Shown: positions 38,153-49,531 of the stretch, piece after piece
How positions within the stretch are numbered: the first letter of the stretch is position 1
How the letters are laid out: every line of letters begins with the position of its first letter
Source of the DNA: Daphnia carinata
Lineage: Eukaryota; Arthropoda; Branchiopoda; Diplostraca; Daphniidae
Direction of reading: 5' to 3'
DNA: 64,000 nt
NCBI RefSeq assembly: GCF_022539665.2
Contig: NC_081331.1
Location: 13,362,638-13,426,637, forward strand
Notes under the pieces: generated by a model
Seen by the model: the letters and a program-made list of their open reading frames with translations, nothing else
Database searches by the model: none
What the model was told of the DNA's origin: nothing
Program-made: the position numbers and the translations under genes

Positions 38153-39080
38153 AAAAAAATCCTATACATTTTTAATAATCCGATCATTGCGGATTGTTTT
38201 TTTGTTTTTTTATTGTAACATTTTGTGCATATTATCAAAAAAGGGAAATCATTTCCTTGTGTATAACTCCTCCAATGTAGACAGTTTTTTTCAAAATGAC
38301 GACTTGGAAAGATAAAAAAAAACGGGAGTGGTTTGATTTGTATAGTCTTCCTAGTCACGTGATCTGCCGTTTTTCCCACGTTTTTTTCATGATTTGATTA
38401 AAGGCGCTCATTATCATCGTGTGTCCTCTTTTCGTTCATCTAATTTGACTACGAAATTTTGAAAACGAGAAGAAATTAATGAATTTTTTGGTTTAATTCC
38501 GTGTGTGTGTATACAAAGAAATGATTTGTGCTAAGAAGTAAAAAAAAAACAATGTCATGTGTATTTGTGTCGGGATCGGAAAGACATAAATTTTTTTATA
38601 TATTATATATATACATACATATATATTATATCGCGATGCAATACAATGCCTTTTCTCAGTTGAATTTCATTTTCTAGTGTTTCATTTGATCGCAAGTGGA
38701 GAAGGCCCAAACGAGATTTGCTTTTTTATTTTCTGTAACACGTCAACCTTTATTTTTTTAGGTGTTGCCTAAATGGCATAGCGGGGCGTTAAGATGCGGC
38801 TGAAAAGTTGGGAAACCTTTGACAACATTAAACAGTGTGCGTCGGGACACGCATGCAGATTTACAACCAAACCTTCTATCTTTCTTTTTTTTTTAAATGG
38901 ATTACTGGGCATCCCCCTCTATGTCTATAATAGCCTTTTCAGAAAAACTTTTTGGCATCTATCACGCACTCTTTTTTTTTTCACAATTGAATTAAAGGGG
39001 ATCACATATACTGGTGTATAGGTGAACTCATTTTTTGATCGTTGTTTTTCAAGTCGAGAACAGCTTAAGTCCCAACTAAC
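38153..39080. other. 3' UTR / downstream flank of the Toll gene
   Basis: The stop codon TAA is followed at once by an A-rich stretch. An imperfect AT/TATA repeat lies at 38597-38631. No canonical AATAAA was found close to the stop; the first clear one on the plus strand is 39112-39117, which would give a UTR of about 960 nt. Confidence 0.4.
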
Positions 39081-39378
39081 GTGTTTTTTTTTAGAATCGA
39101 TTTCTTTTCTCAATAAATTATTCACGGATTCTCGGAATGATGTAATTCGATCGCAATGAGATAACATTGTGTAGTTCATTCTCGTTACAAACTCGTCATC
39201 GTAGAGTTCAAATGTATCCGCATGTTTTTTTAAAGCGAAATCAGCTGATTTGTTTTCAAGGAATGCGTATCCGATGACAAAAAGTGCTGCATTCAGTTGA
39301 TTAGAAACAAGCGTCGAGGGCAAAACTTGAGCTTCTTTTAACAAGACTAACAAGTCAGCGAGTACAACGTTATTCATT
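39081..39378 (-). CDS. Candidate coding exon, unknown protein
   Basis: No family is recognised. On the minus strand a TTTTTCAG acceptor precedes AATGAATAAC, and 99 codons are open from the ATG at 39377 to a CAC|GTTAGT donor (exon end 39081). The reading begins MNNVVLADLLVLLKEAQVLP and continues with LNAALFVIGYAFLENKSADF and YDDEFVTRMNYTML. The composition is balanced, with an alternating hydrophobic pattern expected of alpha-helices, and it is unlike the Phe/Lys/Ser-run frames around it. The frame stays open past the donor to 38925, but that extension is of lower quality. Upstream or downstream partner exons were not found. It may be an internal exon, a single-exon gene or a degraded copy. 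Confidence 0.35.
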
Positions 39379-40273
39379 CTGAAAAATCATTTGTCATTCA
39401 CGTTTTTTGCCAGCCAATCTCATTTAAAAGGATCTTTCGCATGGCTGGTTTTCCCAATAAAAAGTACAACCGGAAACTGAGAAGAGCCAACCTGAACGTG
39501 TCATCATTGATAGATTTTTTGTTTCTAGGTGTTGAATTTTCTTTAAAAAAAAAAAAATAGCTTTTTTTTTATTGGCACGACTTGCCAATGGAAACATCAC
39601 GCAATTGCGGTTACAAGGTGATTGCCCTGCGGATAGAAAACAGATACTGTTACTTGCTGCTGGGACCGCAGGGCACGTCGCTAAATGGCCGTTTCTTTTT
39701 AAAAAGGTAGACTAGTTTTTTAAAAAAAATAAATGATGTATTTCGAAGGCGGGCAAAAACTTACAGGGAAAGTGGTGGATGATGGGCGGAAGTCGTTCGT
39801 TCTAATCTAAGCGTGCTACCTGGCAACAAGCAAGAGTTATGGGTGGGAGGTGATGACGGACGAGGAAAACTTTTGTTTTGAAACTCCCCCCCCCCCCCTC
39901 GTTCTATTATATTTAAAACAAGGGGGAATATTCTTTTCGTGATGCAATAATAATAAGTATAACGATGCTTCGTTGGACATTTGGTCACTTCCCGGACACA
40001 CACACACCTGTTTGAAGGTATTGATGCGCGCGTGTATCACCTTCGGCTTTGTGTTTTAAAAAATGATTTTTTTTTCAAAGGCTATTTTCTAAAAAATTAT
40101 TATTTTTTTACGATTGGGATGTATTCAATAACGATGATGGCCATCTTCCTTTCCTCCTCTAGAGAGAGGGGGGATTTACACGTTTCACACCTGGTGCTCG
40201 CTGCTTCAGGTGTGGATCAAAGAGTATCACTGACGTGTTGTCTTCCAGCCGCGAGCGTCCAATGGATTGGACT

Positions 40274-40287
40274 CGCGCGCGCGCGCG
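40274..40287. repeat. (CG)7 alternating tract
   Basis: Fourteen bases of perfect alternating CG lie inside AT-rich DNA. This sequence type can adopt left-handed Z-DNA. Confidence 0.95.
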
Positions 40288-43200
40288 GTTGGCAGCTTTT
40301 TCTTATTACATTCTTATTGAACATGTTCGCTGTTTATATCTCGAAAAAAACGATGAACCTTTTTGAAAAAAAATCAGGTGTTATCGATCGCGCCATCTCG
40401 CAGGTGTGATAATAAAAGGTGATGGCCAAATTTTTTGTTTTTTAAACGTTTGCATCGACTCGCTAAAGAAAAAAAAAATGTTGATGCCCTTAAGGATTTA
40501 ATGTCTCGGATTGCCTCCATCCGGCCAAAGAGAAAAATACACGTTTGTGATGAGAACGTGACACCTGCCGATTATTCTAGATTTCCCTCGTTTCAACTGT
40601 CACACACAATTGGACGTCATTATGTTACGTTTTTTTTTTTTGAGGAGGGATTTAAACGAGGCGACCATGAATGTCGTCATCGGTCAAACTACGGAGAATT
40701 TCTTGAATTTCTTGTTTATTTTCAACATCGTGCTGGAACGTTCAAAAGCGGAATGGCTTCTTTTTATAGGAAAATAAACAAATAAAAAAACATTTTGCAA
40801 AGACGTTCCAGAAATCGTGTAGGACGGGCTATTTTCCATACGCTTTAATGTGTTGACAGTTCCAAAAGGTTTTTTTTTTTTTATTTTAAACTGGAACACA
40901 GTTGACGGTAGCAACTTCAAGTAGCTTCAAAATGTGCTGGAACGAATTTTTGTTTTTCCAAAATGTCTTACAATTTCCAAAAAAAGAAACATGGCGGCGG
41001 CCATCAAGCCGTGTCCACTCTGTCTGGTGCGGCTTGGGAAAAAGAGAGTCATAAAAACCGGCACTCGTCTGACGGACCCAACAAGTTCCAAAAAAAAAAA
41101 AAACGTATGTTGTGCCTGAAACATTTTTTTTTTCTGTGAAAATGCGTTTTTTTTTTCTTAAACTTGTATTGTGTCGGCCTTTTTTACATCCATTTTGAAA
41201 GGAGAAAAACTATCGACAAGCCAAATGGAAGATCCTTGGTTAGTTTCGATATTCTTTTAAATCATAAGAATAAACGTATTTTAAAAAATGTATCTCTTAT
41301 GTAACTGTTGCTTCCCCCCTGGTTCTGTCGCTTGAACAAAAAAAAATAATCCCGAAGAGTTTGATCCTCTTTCTTACCATCCACGTGTACCATATCGGAT
41401 TTCCTGCTGCCCATTTTTTTAATGTTCAAGGGGAGCAAATGTTCCAGTGCGGTAACAGCAGCTCACTATTTCAAACACACACAAAAAAATGGTTCGCATA
41501 TTTACAGAGGGTTGATGACGATGCCTTCTGGTGGTGACACAACAACTTTCCCCCGAAAGAGGGTGTGTTTTGATGCGGCTATCTCCCACCTGTCCGTGAC
41601 ATCCATTGAATTTTCATCTGTGTGTGTATAGAACTTCATATTTTTTTTTTTTTTCAACGATGGCCATTAAAAGCAAATTCTACTTGATGTTACAAACAGA
41701 TGATGCACAGCCGCAAGAAAGCCATCCGCACGATATCATATTTTTTTTTGTTGGTACACAGGGCACGTAACACAGCCCATCTTTCTACCCATTTTGTTGT
41801 TGTGCCATTTCAAATAGTTTCTCTAAAAAAAACGTGTGGCGATGGAGAAAACTCATCGACTCAAAACTGCCGACATCCAAAACGGACATGAGCAATCCAA
41901 CAAAGGTAGTGTAGGATCACATCTTTTTCTTTTAACTGTTATGCCGTAAAAGAAAATCGCCTTTGAACTCTTCCAAAAAACAAAAATGGACGTTTCTCTT
42001 TAACGGTTTTTTTTTTCTTCATGATTTCAGTATTATTGAGAATATCCCTTTTTCTTTATTATTATTAGAAATATAAAAGTATGCGCCATGTCGTTTATTG
42101 TAATCGGACACTGTTCCAGGTGGTGGTGGTGGTGTACAGTGGCCAAATCATTTCCAGTGGGGGTCTGCGTTTTTAGAGGCAATGGTGAGGAAAAAGAGAG
42201 GGGGACTGATTTTTAACCATTTCAAAGCCAAATGTGGCTGACATTAAACGTTCGATTGACCCTCTATGACCTTTCGTCCTATTTTTTATGTGGTAGTTTT
42301 TAACTCGATTCAGCCATGCATATCCCTTTTTTTTTTGTGCACAATAAACGAAACCCCCCTTCTTTTTTGAAAAAATGGGGGGATTGGCTATTATCATATT
42401 CTGCTTCTTGTTGTAAAACGGGTTCAACATTCCGTGTCACAATAAGTCACGCTCTTCTATTGCCATTATTGATAGCGGAATGCATTCAAATGGGTTTTTG
42501 AAAAAAAAAAAAAAATGTTCCAGTTGCCTCTTTTTGAACCAAAATGCCGCTGATCCCTAAGCGACCCTTTGCCAATTCCGGGGAAACAAATTAAATTCTA
42601 CAAGTGGCGCGAGCTTTAAAACAATTATTTTTAAAACCCACCTAGCGAATGTATGCGATATTAATAATGCGCAAAGGGAATGATTTTTCAATGTGATTCA
42701 TCCGATGTTTCATAGCGTCACATGAGGTACTCGAAAAAAGAGAGAGAGGGGAATATATAAAAGAATGTTCTCTATTTTTAATACGACCATTAAATATTAT
42801 ATAAGGGTTTTCCTTTTTTATTCGACACCCTTCAGCCTTTCCATATCGGCGATATATTGCAGCCGCAGCCGTTGTTTGATGATCGTTTGGCATTTTGTCG
42901 CTCAATATCAAAAACGCGTATTGAAAAAAGAAAAATGAATATTAAAAAAGAAATCAAAGTTATAAGCTAAAAATGTATTTATATTCTCAAAAATATTTGT
43001 TAAAATGAAGAGGGGGGAAACAACTTAAAAGGGAGGACATTGGTCTCCGATATGAAGGTATACTCCCATCGTGACTGAGCGGAATGCGTTCTTCCATCAA
43101 GTTGATTGCTCTATTCAAAAAAAAAAATAAAAAAAAAAACTGTATCTCTCAACAGTTAAAGTGAACATTTTCCCCCCTCCATAAGAGCTTAGTCTTAATC

Positions 43201-46200
43201 GTTTTGTGCACGGGATTGACGTCCTGCGTGTGTGTCCATCCTCGAGGTCCCGTTTGAAATAGAAAAAAAGATGGAAGGGGATTAAATAAGTCAATTTTCT
43301 TACCCTTTTATTTTGTAATAGCGCAATATAGCCCTCGGGGTTCGAAATTTATTTATTATACGCACCTCGTATATGAAAAAAAAAAAAAAAATGTTTTGTG
43401 GAAACAATTGCCGCCAGTTGACGAGGGGAGGTCGTTTATTTGTCGGCGAGTTTTCGAAATTGGACCGAAGATGTTTTGATCCGCGCGCCGCGATTTTAGC
43501 GGCTCCGTGTCAAATGTTAACGACATGTCGGGCGGTCTGCTTGTATATTCGCCGCCAGGTCCCACCAAACGAGACCCTTGAGAAAAAGACGTGCTCATCA
43601 GCCGAAGGAGCAACTTCTGTTCCAGCAGCAATAGACGCATTAAGGGCTTTATAGGGTTGTCTAGTTTCGAGTGCGTCCCATTTTCATGGAGGGGGGGAAT
43701 AGAAAAAAAAAAACTGGTTCCCAATTTCTTAGTTTCGAACTTGTTGGTCCTATAGACAATTCAATTTCGTTTGGCCGTTAGGCTGGCCTTAAACGTATGG
43801 AACAGTAGCATTTATATAGTTGTCTGTCTTTTGGATAAATAAAAATGGCAGACTTTTGTGATGGCAATGGCTTGATGGCCTGGACAACCGTCTCGCCATT
43901 TCGCATTGTTCGGCCTTAAAAATTAGCGAGTTTATTCCCTCATTTTTTTTTTTTTTTAAACATTTAAGTTTTGGGGATCTGTGCGCATTCGAAGAAAACT
44001 GGCAATGGAATTTGAAGTGGAATGTGTCCCGGCTCGCGCCAAAATACAATGTCCATTTTCCTGGAACATTTTTTGGGCTTTTCAGAGTGTTCAAGAAACG
44101 ACGCGCGGCCAGCTGGACCATTTCAACACAACTAGAATGCGTATCGTGTTTATTAAATTGACGATTGGATTCGGTTGCGCTTTAATTTCCTTTTTTTGTA
44201 TCCTCCTTCCAATTCGATCCGCTTCCCTTTTTCTTCCTGGAGTCTCTTGAAAAACATTTCAGCAAAAGATGTTTGAGTTTATTTAGATGTATTATGTACA
44301 CTGTCAGACACGTTGGCTTTCTTTTTACTTCCCACACGCAAAAGCTCAGCGTATCATTTCCAAAAAAATGTTGTTGAAACTTGGGAATTTTTGATTTTCG
44401 CGCGCTGATAGGCTGTGACGAATCGCATCGCTCTGCTGCACCTTGTTTGAATTCCAAGTTCTCTTTTATAAATTTTGAAAAGTCATTGGAGAATTTTATT
44501 CCGACTGGCTATTGAATCATACTGATGCTTTTCAAATATAGATGCGTTACAACTAGTGTCATCATGAATGCAAATATCCCCCCAAAAAAAAGAGTAAGGG
44601 GGGTGACCAATGCTGACACATTGATAGCCCCATATTTACGGCTTCTCCACAAGCGACCCCGCCCTTAACGTTATAACTACAAGTCGGGATATATAGGCCT
44701 GCAGTATGTTACGTTTTTATTTGAGCTCTATTCGCCCCCTCTCTTTCTAGTATATTTGTACAAAAGTTCCAAGCCACCATATGTCGACAGCAGCAAGGAG
44801 ATGCCACCCTCTCGTTGTTCCATGCGCGCATTCGAAAAACAGTAGACACACATCAGCCGAAAAACAGTCAATAAACAGGCTAACTACTATAGAGCCCTAC
44901 TCTATTCATGATGGTCCAGTCTAAATAAAACTTTTTTTTGAAACAAAAAATAGAGGACATATGTTTGAATCGTGCCGCCTTCCCGCTTTCTATTTGGCAT
45001 GACGAAAACAAGAGAAAATGAAATCGATAAGAGACTATAGTCTCTTTTGTTTTGAACTAGCAAAGACATTTCGAGTATGGGAACATCAAAGAAATAAGGT
45101 ACACGCGTATACCCAAAAGTTTATAATTAGACGGGCAACGATCCATTTTGAAAAGGACGGGGGTTTTATCGCTGGACATGCTAGAGAGCAATGTTAATCA
45201 TAATTCTTGTTCTATTTCTTTTTACATGTGCACGATATAAGAGCATAGCCAATGAAACAGCCAAGCAGAAAAGTACATAAGAAACAAACTTGTGATGTGG
45301 ATCAAGAAAGTATACGTCTCTTCAATAAAGTTATACGTACATCTATAATCTCAGGGATTATAGATATGAGCATCCCCCCGTTAAGTCGTCCGACTGGGCA
45401 AAAAGAAAAATGCATTCGATATATTGAACACAGCGATGAATCGACACTTTCTCCAGCTCGTATTCGGCACACAGACGGACCAAACTTGTTCTCCAATCGG
45501 CCGGTAATATAGACCCTAGAGACGGGCAGAAATATATAAAGAGACGTGGTCGTGACACACACACACACAGCCAAAGAATAGACGCAGAGCTCGTTGGGTT
45601 TTTATAACAAGACGGGCACATCCGTACGTGAGTACGTGGACAAGAGGGAAACAACCTCAAAAAAAAAGTTGCAAGAGAAGTTGATGGGTTACGCTCCCTT
45701 TTTTTTTCGTGTGTGTGTTCCAGGGGATCTGGTGAAGGCAAAGTCCTACACAAGAGAATGGCACAATTGCCATGTCACTTTTCTTTTTTTTTTTTGATGG
45801 GGGGGAGAAAATCGTGCGGGATTAATCAACGTCAGGCTATTTCGGGCCGGCACACGAGTTTCATTCCCGTTGTGCGCCGAAAAGCCCAACAGGGACGCAC
45901 ACATGACGAGCTTGTTATACAGAAGATGGTAGACTTTGTGTGTTGACGAAAAGACTTAATCCTTCACGAGCCCCCCCAACAAAAATATTAAATGCCAAAA
46001 CCTTTAGTTTAATATTAGTTAAATGTAGAAGAAAATGACAGATATCCACTGGACTGGGGGACTTCCCCCAACAATTGCTAGTTTTCCTCCCAATTTTTTT
46101 TGTTTTTATCAGCTACAGTCCAGCAGGGAGGGGATGTCGGTGGACTTCATCGACAAGATTATTCTTCATCGGCCGTTTGTCTCCTCTGTAACGACCTCTT

Positions 46201-47350
46201 ATTGTCTCGCTGATTGGCCCCCTCTTTCTTTTCTTCTTCTTCTTCTAGCCAAGGAATCCTTTTTATAGAAACAAACCCCCCTTCTCCCTGTTCTTTTTTA
46301 CTAAGGGTCCGTTTGTATGTAGTCCCCCCCTCCCGAACAAAAAATCTGGGCAAAAACACACTCGTCCACGTCATCAACTTGCGCTAGAAACCGCTTCTTG
46401 ATGTGTACGTCTCACAACCGGGGGAATCATTAATCAGGCTCATTCTGAATAATAATGAACTTTATGTGTGTCTGTGTAAGTCCCTCGGCTTCTTCAGAGG
46501 TCCCACTCATTCCGTTTTCGGTCCTCCCCTTTTTATTTTTGAAAAAAAAGGGGGAAAGCGCTCGTTTGCCGTCCCTTTTCTTTTTCCTCCCCTAACCAAA
46601 CGATGCGACGTTGTCTCTTGCCGTAATGATGCGCGTGTTACATCCGCACCGGGGTGCCAGTTAACATCGCATTAAAAACAGTCCCCCTGCTTTCCTTTGC
46701 TTGCACAAAGAATAATAAAATATACTGCCGTTTGTTTCGAGGATGAAACATGAAAATACATTGGACGTCTGCAAGACATTTTGCGTGGGGAAGGGGGTCA
46801 ATCCCGCACGAAAAAGTCCTCTTCAAAATTGGCGACAAAATGTTATTAATGACAAAGACAATAATTTATAACAAGGTTAATCGAATTAGCGTACCATAAA
46901 AAAAAAAAAAACAAGAATCAAATTTTCTATAGCGAATGTAGAAAAAAGAAAAAGCTGGTCGTGATTGGGGGTTCCTCTTTTATCCAATACATCCGGACGT
47001 GACGCAGTTCCTGTGGCGGATGAATTGGATCCTTGATGATTTTGCAGGGCTCAACCAGGCGAGATGATGGGTTATCCAACCGATGATTGGTTTAGATTCC
47101 CTGATTACGTTCTCTGTCTGGTCACCCGTCAAAATAATTTTTTTGGGGTACACAGCGTTCCTCTTCAAATTGCAGTTGTTCCGGTGCACCGGTCTGTGTG
47201 ATACGCCTTCGAACGAGATACAAACGCCTTCCCTTTTTATTTTTTGTTAACCAACAGTTTATTTTTTTTTTTTTTCTCCTGATTATTTGTGATGAGAGAA
47301 AGCCATCGTCTATAACTCGGATAACACACGCAGCACACATTTGATTTGAA

Positions 47351-47392
47351 GGGGGGGGGGAGAGAGAAATAAAAGATATATATATATATATA
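47351..47392. repeat. G(10) run and (TA)8 microsatellite
   Basis: A G10 run at 47351-47360, an AG-rich stretch, and a TA dinucleotide run at 47377-47392 lie together in non-coding DNA. Confidence 0.9.
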
Positions 47393-47778
47393 AGACATAT
47401 ACAGAGAGTAGACCTAAGCCTATTATCGGTTGCGAACGGATATAGAAAATAGAAAGAAGTCCAGGGGATGAAGGGGGGGGGGGGAAGAAAAAAAATAAGC
47501 TTTTTTTTTTATTTTTCGATCGGCTTTTGTTGTCGACGTGTCTATCCGAGCGTCAATCGATAAACTTTGGTCTGGCAAAACGGCTCATCTTTTATTATTA
47601 TTTTTTTCAAATTTAGCTTTTTCATTTTTGTGTATCGGGGAGGGTGGTCGTTCGCTATATGTGTACTTGCGTTTTAAAAAATAGATGATCGATCTAGAAG
47701 GATTTTTTTTTTTTTAGGAAGAACGTCGTGAACGATTGTACGGACTTTTGCGGACGTCCAGCAGCGAACGGATCAATC

Positions 47779-47798
47779 AAAAAAAAAAAAAAAAAAAA
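47779..47798. repeat. A(20) homopolymer
   Basis: This is the longest A tract in the window. Confidence 0.95.
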
Positions 47799-48113
47799 GA
47801 AATTCTTTTTTTTATTTGTCTTTTTATTTTCCGTAAGTTTTCAATCAAAATAAGAAGCTTTTTAAAAAAATTTCGTTTTTCTCAATTCGAAATTTGATAC
47901 GACCATTGAAAGAATATGCTGAGAGATCTCTCTAGAAAAATATTTCAAAGAAAAGTGTAGAGAGAATGTCAGCTGACTTTGACGTCCGATCGAATTGATC
48001 GTCCGAGAACATTAGAATAATCCAATATTCCTTCATCTATTATATATTCCGTTTGTAGTGTCATCCCGAGTGTATATACATAAAAACTCCCTGCGGGAAC
48101 TCTATCAAAACCT

Positions 48114-48127
48114 CCCCCCCCCCCCCC
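48114..48127. repeat. C(14) homopolymer
   Basis: An uninterrupted C run. Similar runs occur at 49383-49397 (G15) and 52261-52275 (C15). Confidence 0.95.
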
Positions 48128-48775
48128 ACTTCAAACGAACCTCCAACGTGAAAAAGAAGGAAATCGGACACACAGCAAAAGCAGCAGCTCTTCAACCCAC
48201 TTGTCCAATGATTTATTCGAATCTAATTCAATTGCACACACACACACACACCAAAAAGCCTCATTTTTAAAAAAAAAAAAGGCAGAATAAGTTTCATTGT
48301 TGTCCAGCCGATGAAATCTTATGCGATAGTCTTCCAAAAATAAGGTGATGATGTCCATCCAAATCATTTGAATATTACCCCTCCTTTTTTTTTTTTTATC
48401 TTTCGTGCAAACGATCGTCATGGGGTTTTTCCCCACAACATAAAATTCAAGTTAACATTTGTCGGCATCGGATAAAGTCCCCCCATTTTTTTTTTATAAA
48501 ACATATTATTCAAGTCTTTCTGTGCATGTCAACACGTTTCCCCCTACACTTCCTATTTAAATATTCTCTTTTACCTTTTTTTTATGCGTGCTGGACCCTT
48601 GGCAGACGGTAGATATAGTTGAGCTGGTTACTTCGTGATGTGACAATAGCTGACGAGTGAATCAAATTGTTAAGAGTACACGTCAGAGCGAGAGGGGGAA
48701 ACAGCGTCCCTTGGGCGCCATCTTTTTTCCAGCAACCCCCTCACGACAAGTTGAGGGCGTCCGTCGATGCGAAAA

Positions 48776-49531
48776 CTAGTCGCTTTTGAAAATGACTCGA
48801 CTTACGAATCGATGACTAATTGAAACCATACCGCCCATTTGGCCCGTCAGGATATATATATATATCTCCTTCCGAGCAAAAGTTGGCCTCATTTGAATAT
48901 CGAAAGTTTTGCATCCCCCCCGCTTTTGACTTGCGCGAAATTGTGAGTTATTTGCTCCGCTCGAAATTTCACCGCCCCGCAAGTTTCCACAAATGTGGCC
49001 AGAGTTCCAGATGAGCACCGTCGTGGAGAGCGTACAGGCATCCGGCTGGGAAAATCGAAATCCCGGATAGAAGGGAAATGATGTACAAGTTATGTCAGTC
49101 TCAAAACACAGAGTAACGATGGTATAGCAGATGGAACTCATTGTTCCATGAGCCGTCGTAGATATTATGTCATAGGTCTCTCGTTTCTCCTGTGAGAGAC
49201 GTACAGAAATTACAAACACTTGAATAGAGCGCAAAAATTGCCTGAAGGCAAACGACGTTGTGTTAAAAAGGGAGGGTTCGGTGGGTGGTTTAGATAACAG
49301 ATTGCGATGAACTTGGAACGTTTCCATAAAATATTTCCTTTTTCCGGCCTGGAAATGAAAGCGGATGGAATAAAGAAGAAAAGGGGGGGGGGGGGGGAAG
49401 CCGTTTTGGCTATGTGTGCGGTCGAGACAATCCGAGTCGGTGGTCGACCTATGACCCGGAACGCAGCAGACGCGGGCCAGCTTTTTTCTTTTTTGGGAAT
49501 GACAACTGCACCGCCCACTCAGCTGGAACAA
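48776..49531 (-). CDS. 251-codon open frame of doubtful coding status
   Basis: This is the longest open frame in the right half that is not dominated by homopolymer residues. It starts MFQLSGRCSCHSQKRKKL and contains a Pro run made by the G15 tract at 49383-49397. It then has stretches such as RQFLRSIQVFVISVRL and SSICYTIVTLCFETDI. No signal peptide, domain or family is recognised. Crossing a long mononucleotide tract argues against selection for protein. It overlaps the start of the dense part of the TGTTCCAG cluster: the element at 49523 falls inside it. Confidence 0.12.
   Translation of the reverse strand: MFQLSGRCSCHSQKRKKLARVCCVPGHRSTTDSDCLDRTHSQNGFPPPPPFLLYSIRFHFQAGKRKYFMETFQVHRNLLSKPPTEPSLFNTTSFAFRQFLRSIQVFVISVRLSQEKRETYDIISTTAHGTMSSICYTIVTLCFETDITCTSFPFYPGFRFSQPDACTLSTTVLIWNSGHICGNLRGGEISSGANNSQFRASQKRGGCKTFDIQMRPTFARKEIYIYILTGQMGGMVSISHRFVSRVIFKSD
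49383..49397. repeat. G(15) homopolymer
   Basis: An uninterrupted G run, a potential G-quadruplex former and a likely place for sequencing or assembly length errors. Confidence 0.95.

Larger units (their letters stand above)
39379..48775. other. Gene-poor region with TGTTCCAG elements
   Basis: No supported gene. The left half (to 45.7 kb) carries seven TGTTCCAG/CTGGAACA 8-mers plus four one-base-shorter matches at 40733, 40805, 40937 and nearby. From 45.7 to 49.5 kb none was seen. A (CG)7 run lies at 40274-40287. Several ATGGCC or GCCAT words cluster at 40.1-43.9 kb. Confidence 0.5.

Noticed and set aside
43373-43724. Overlapping open frames on both strands in a CpG-rich patch
   Set aside because: Neither reading has a recognisable domain or consistent splice signals. 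Base composition alone explains the open frames, though a CpG-rich regulatory patch is possible.
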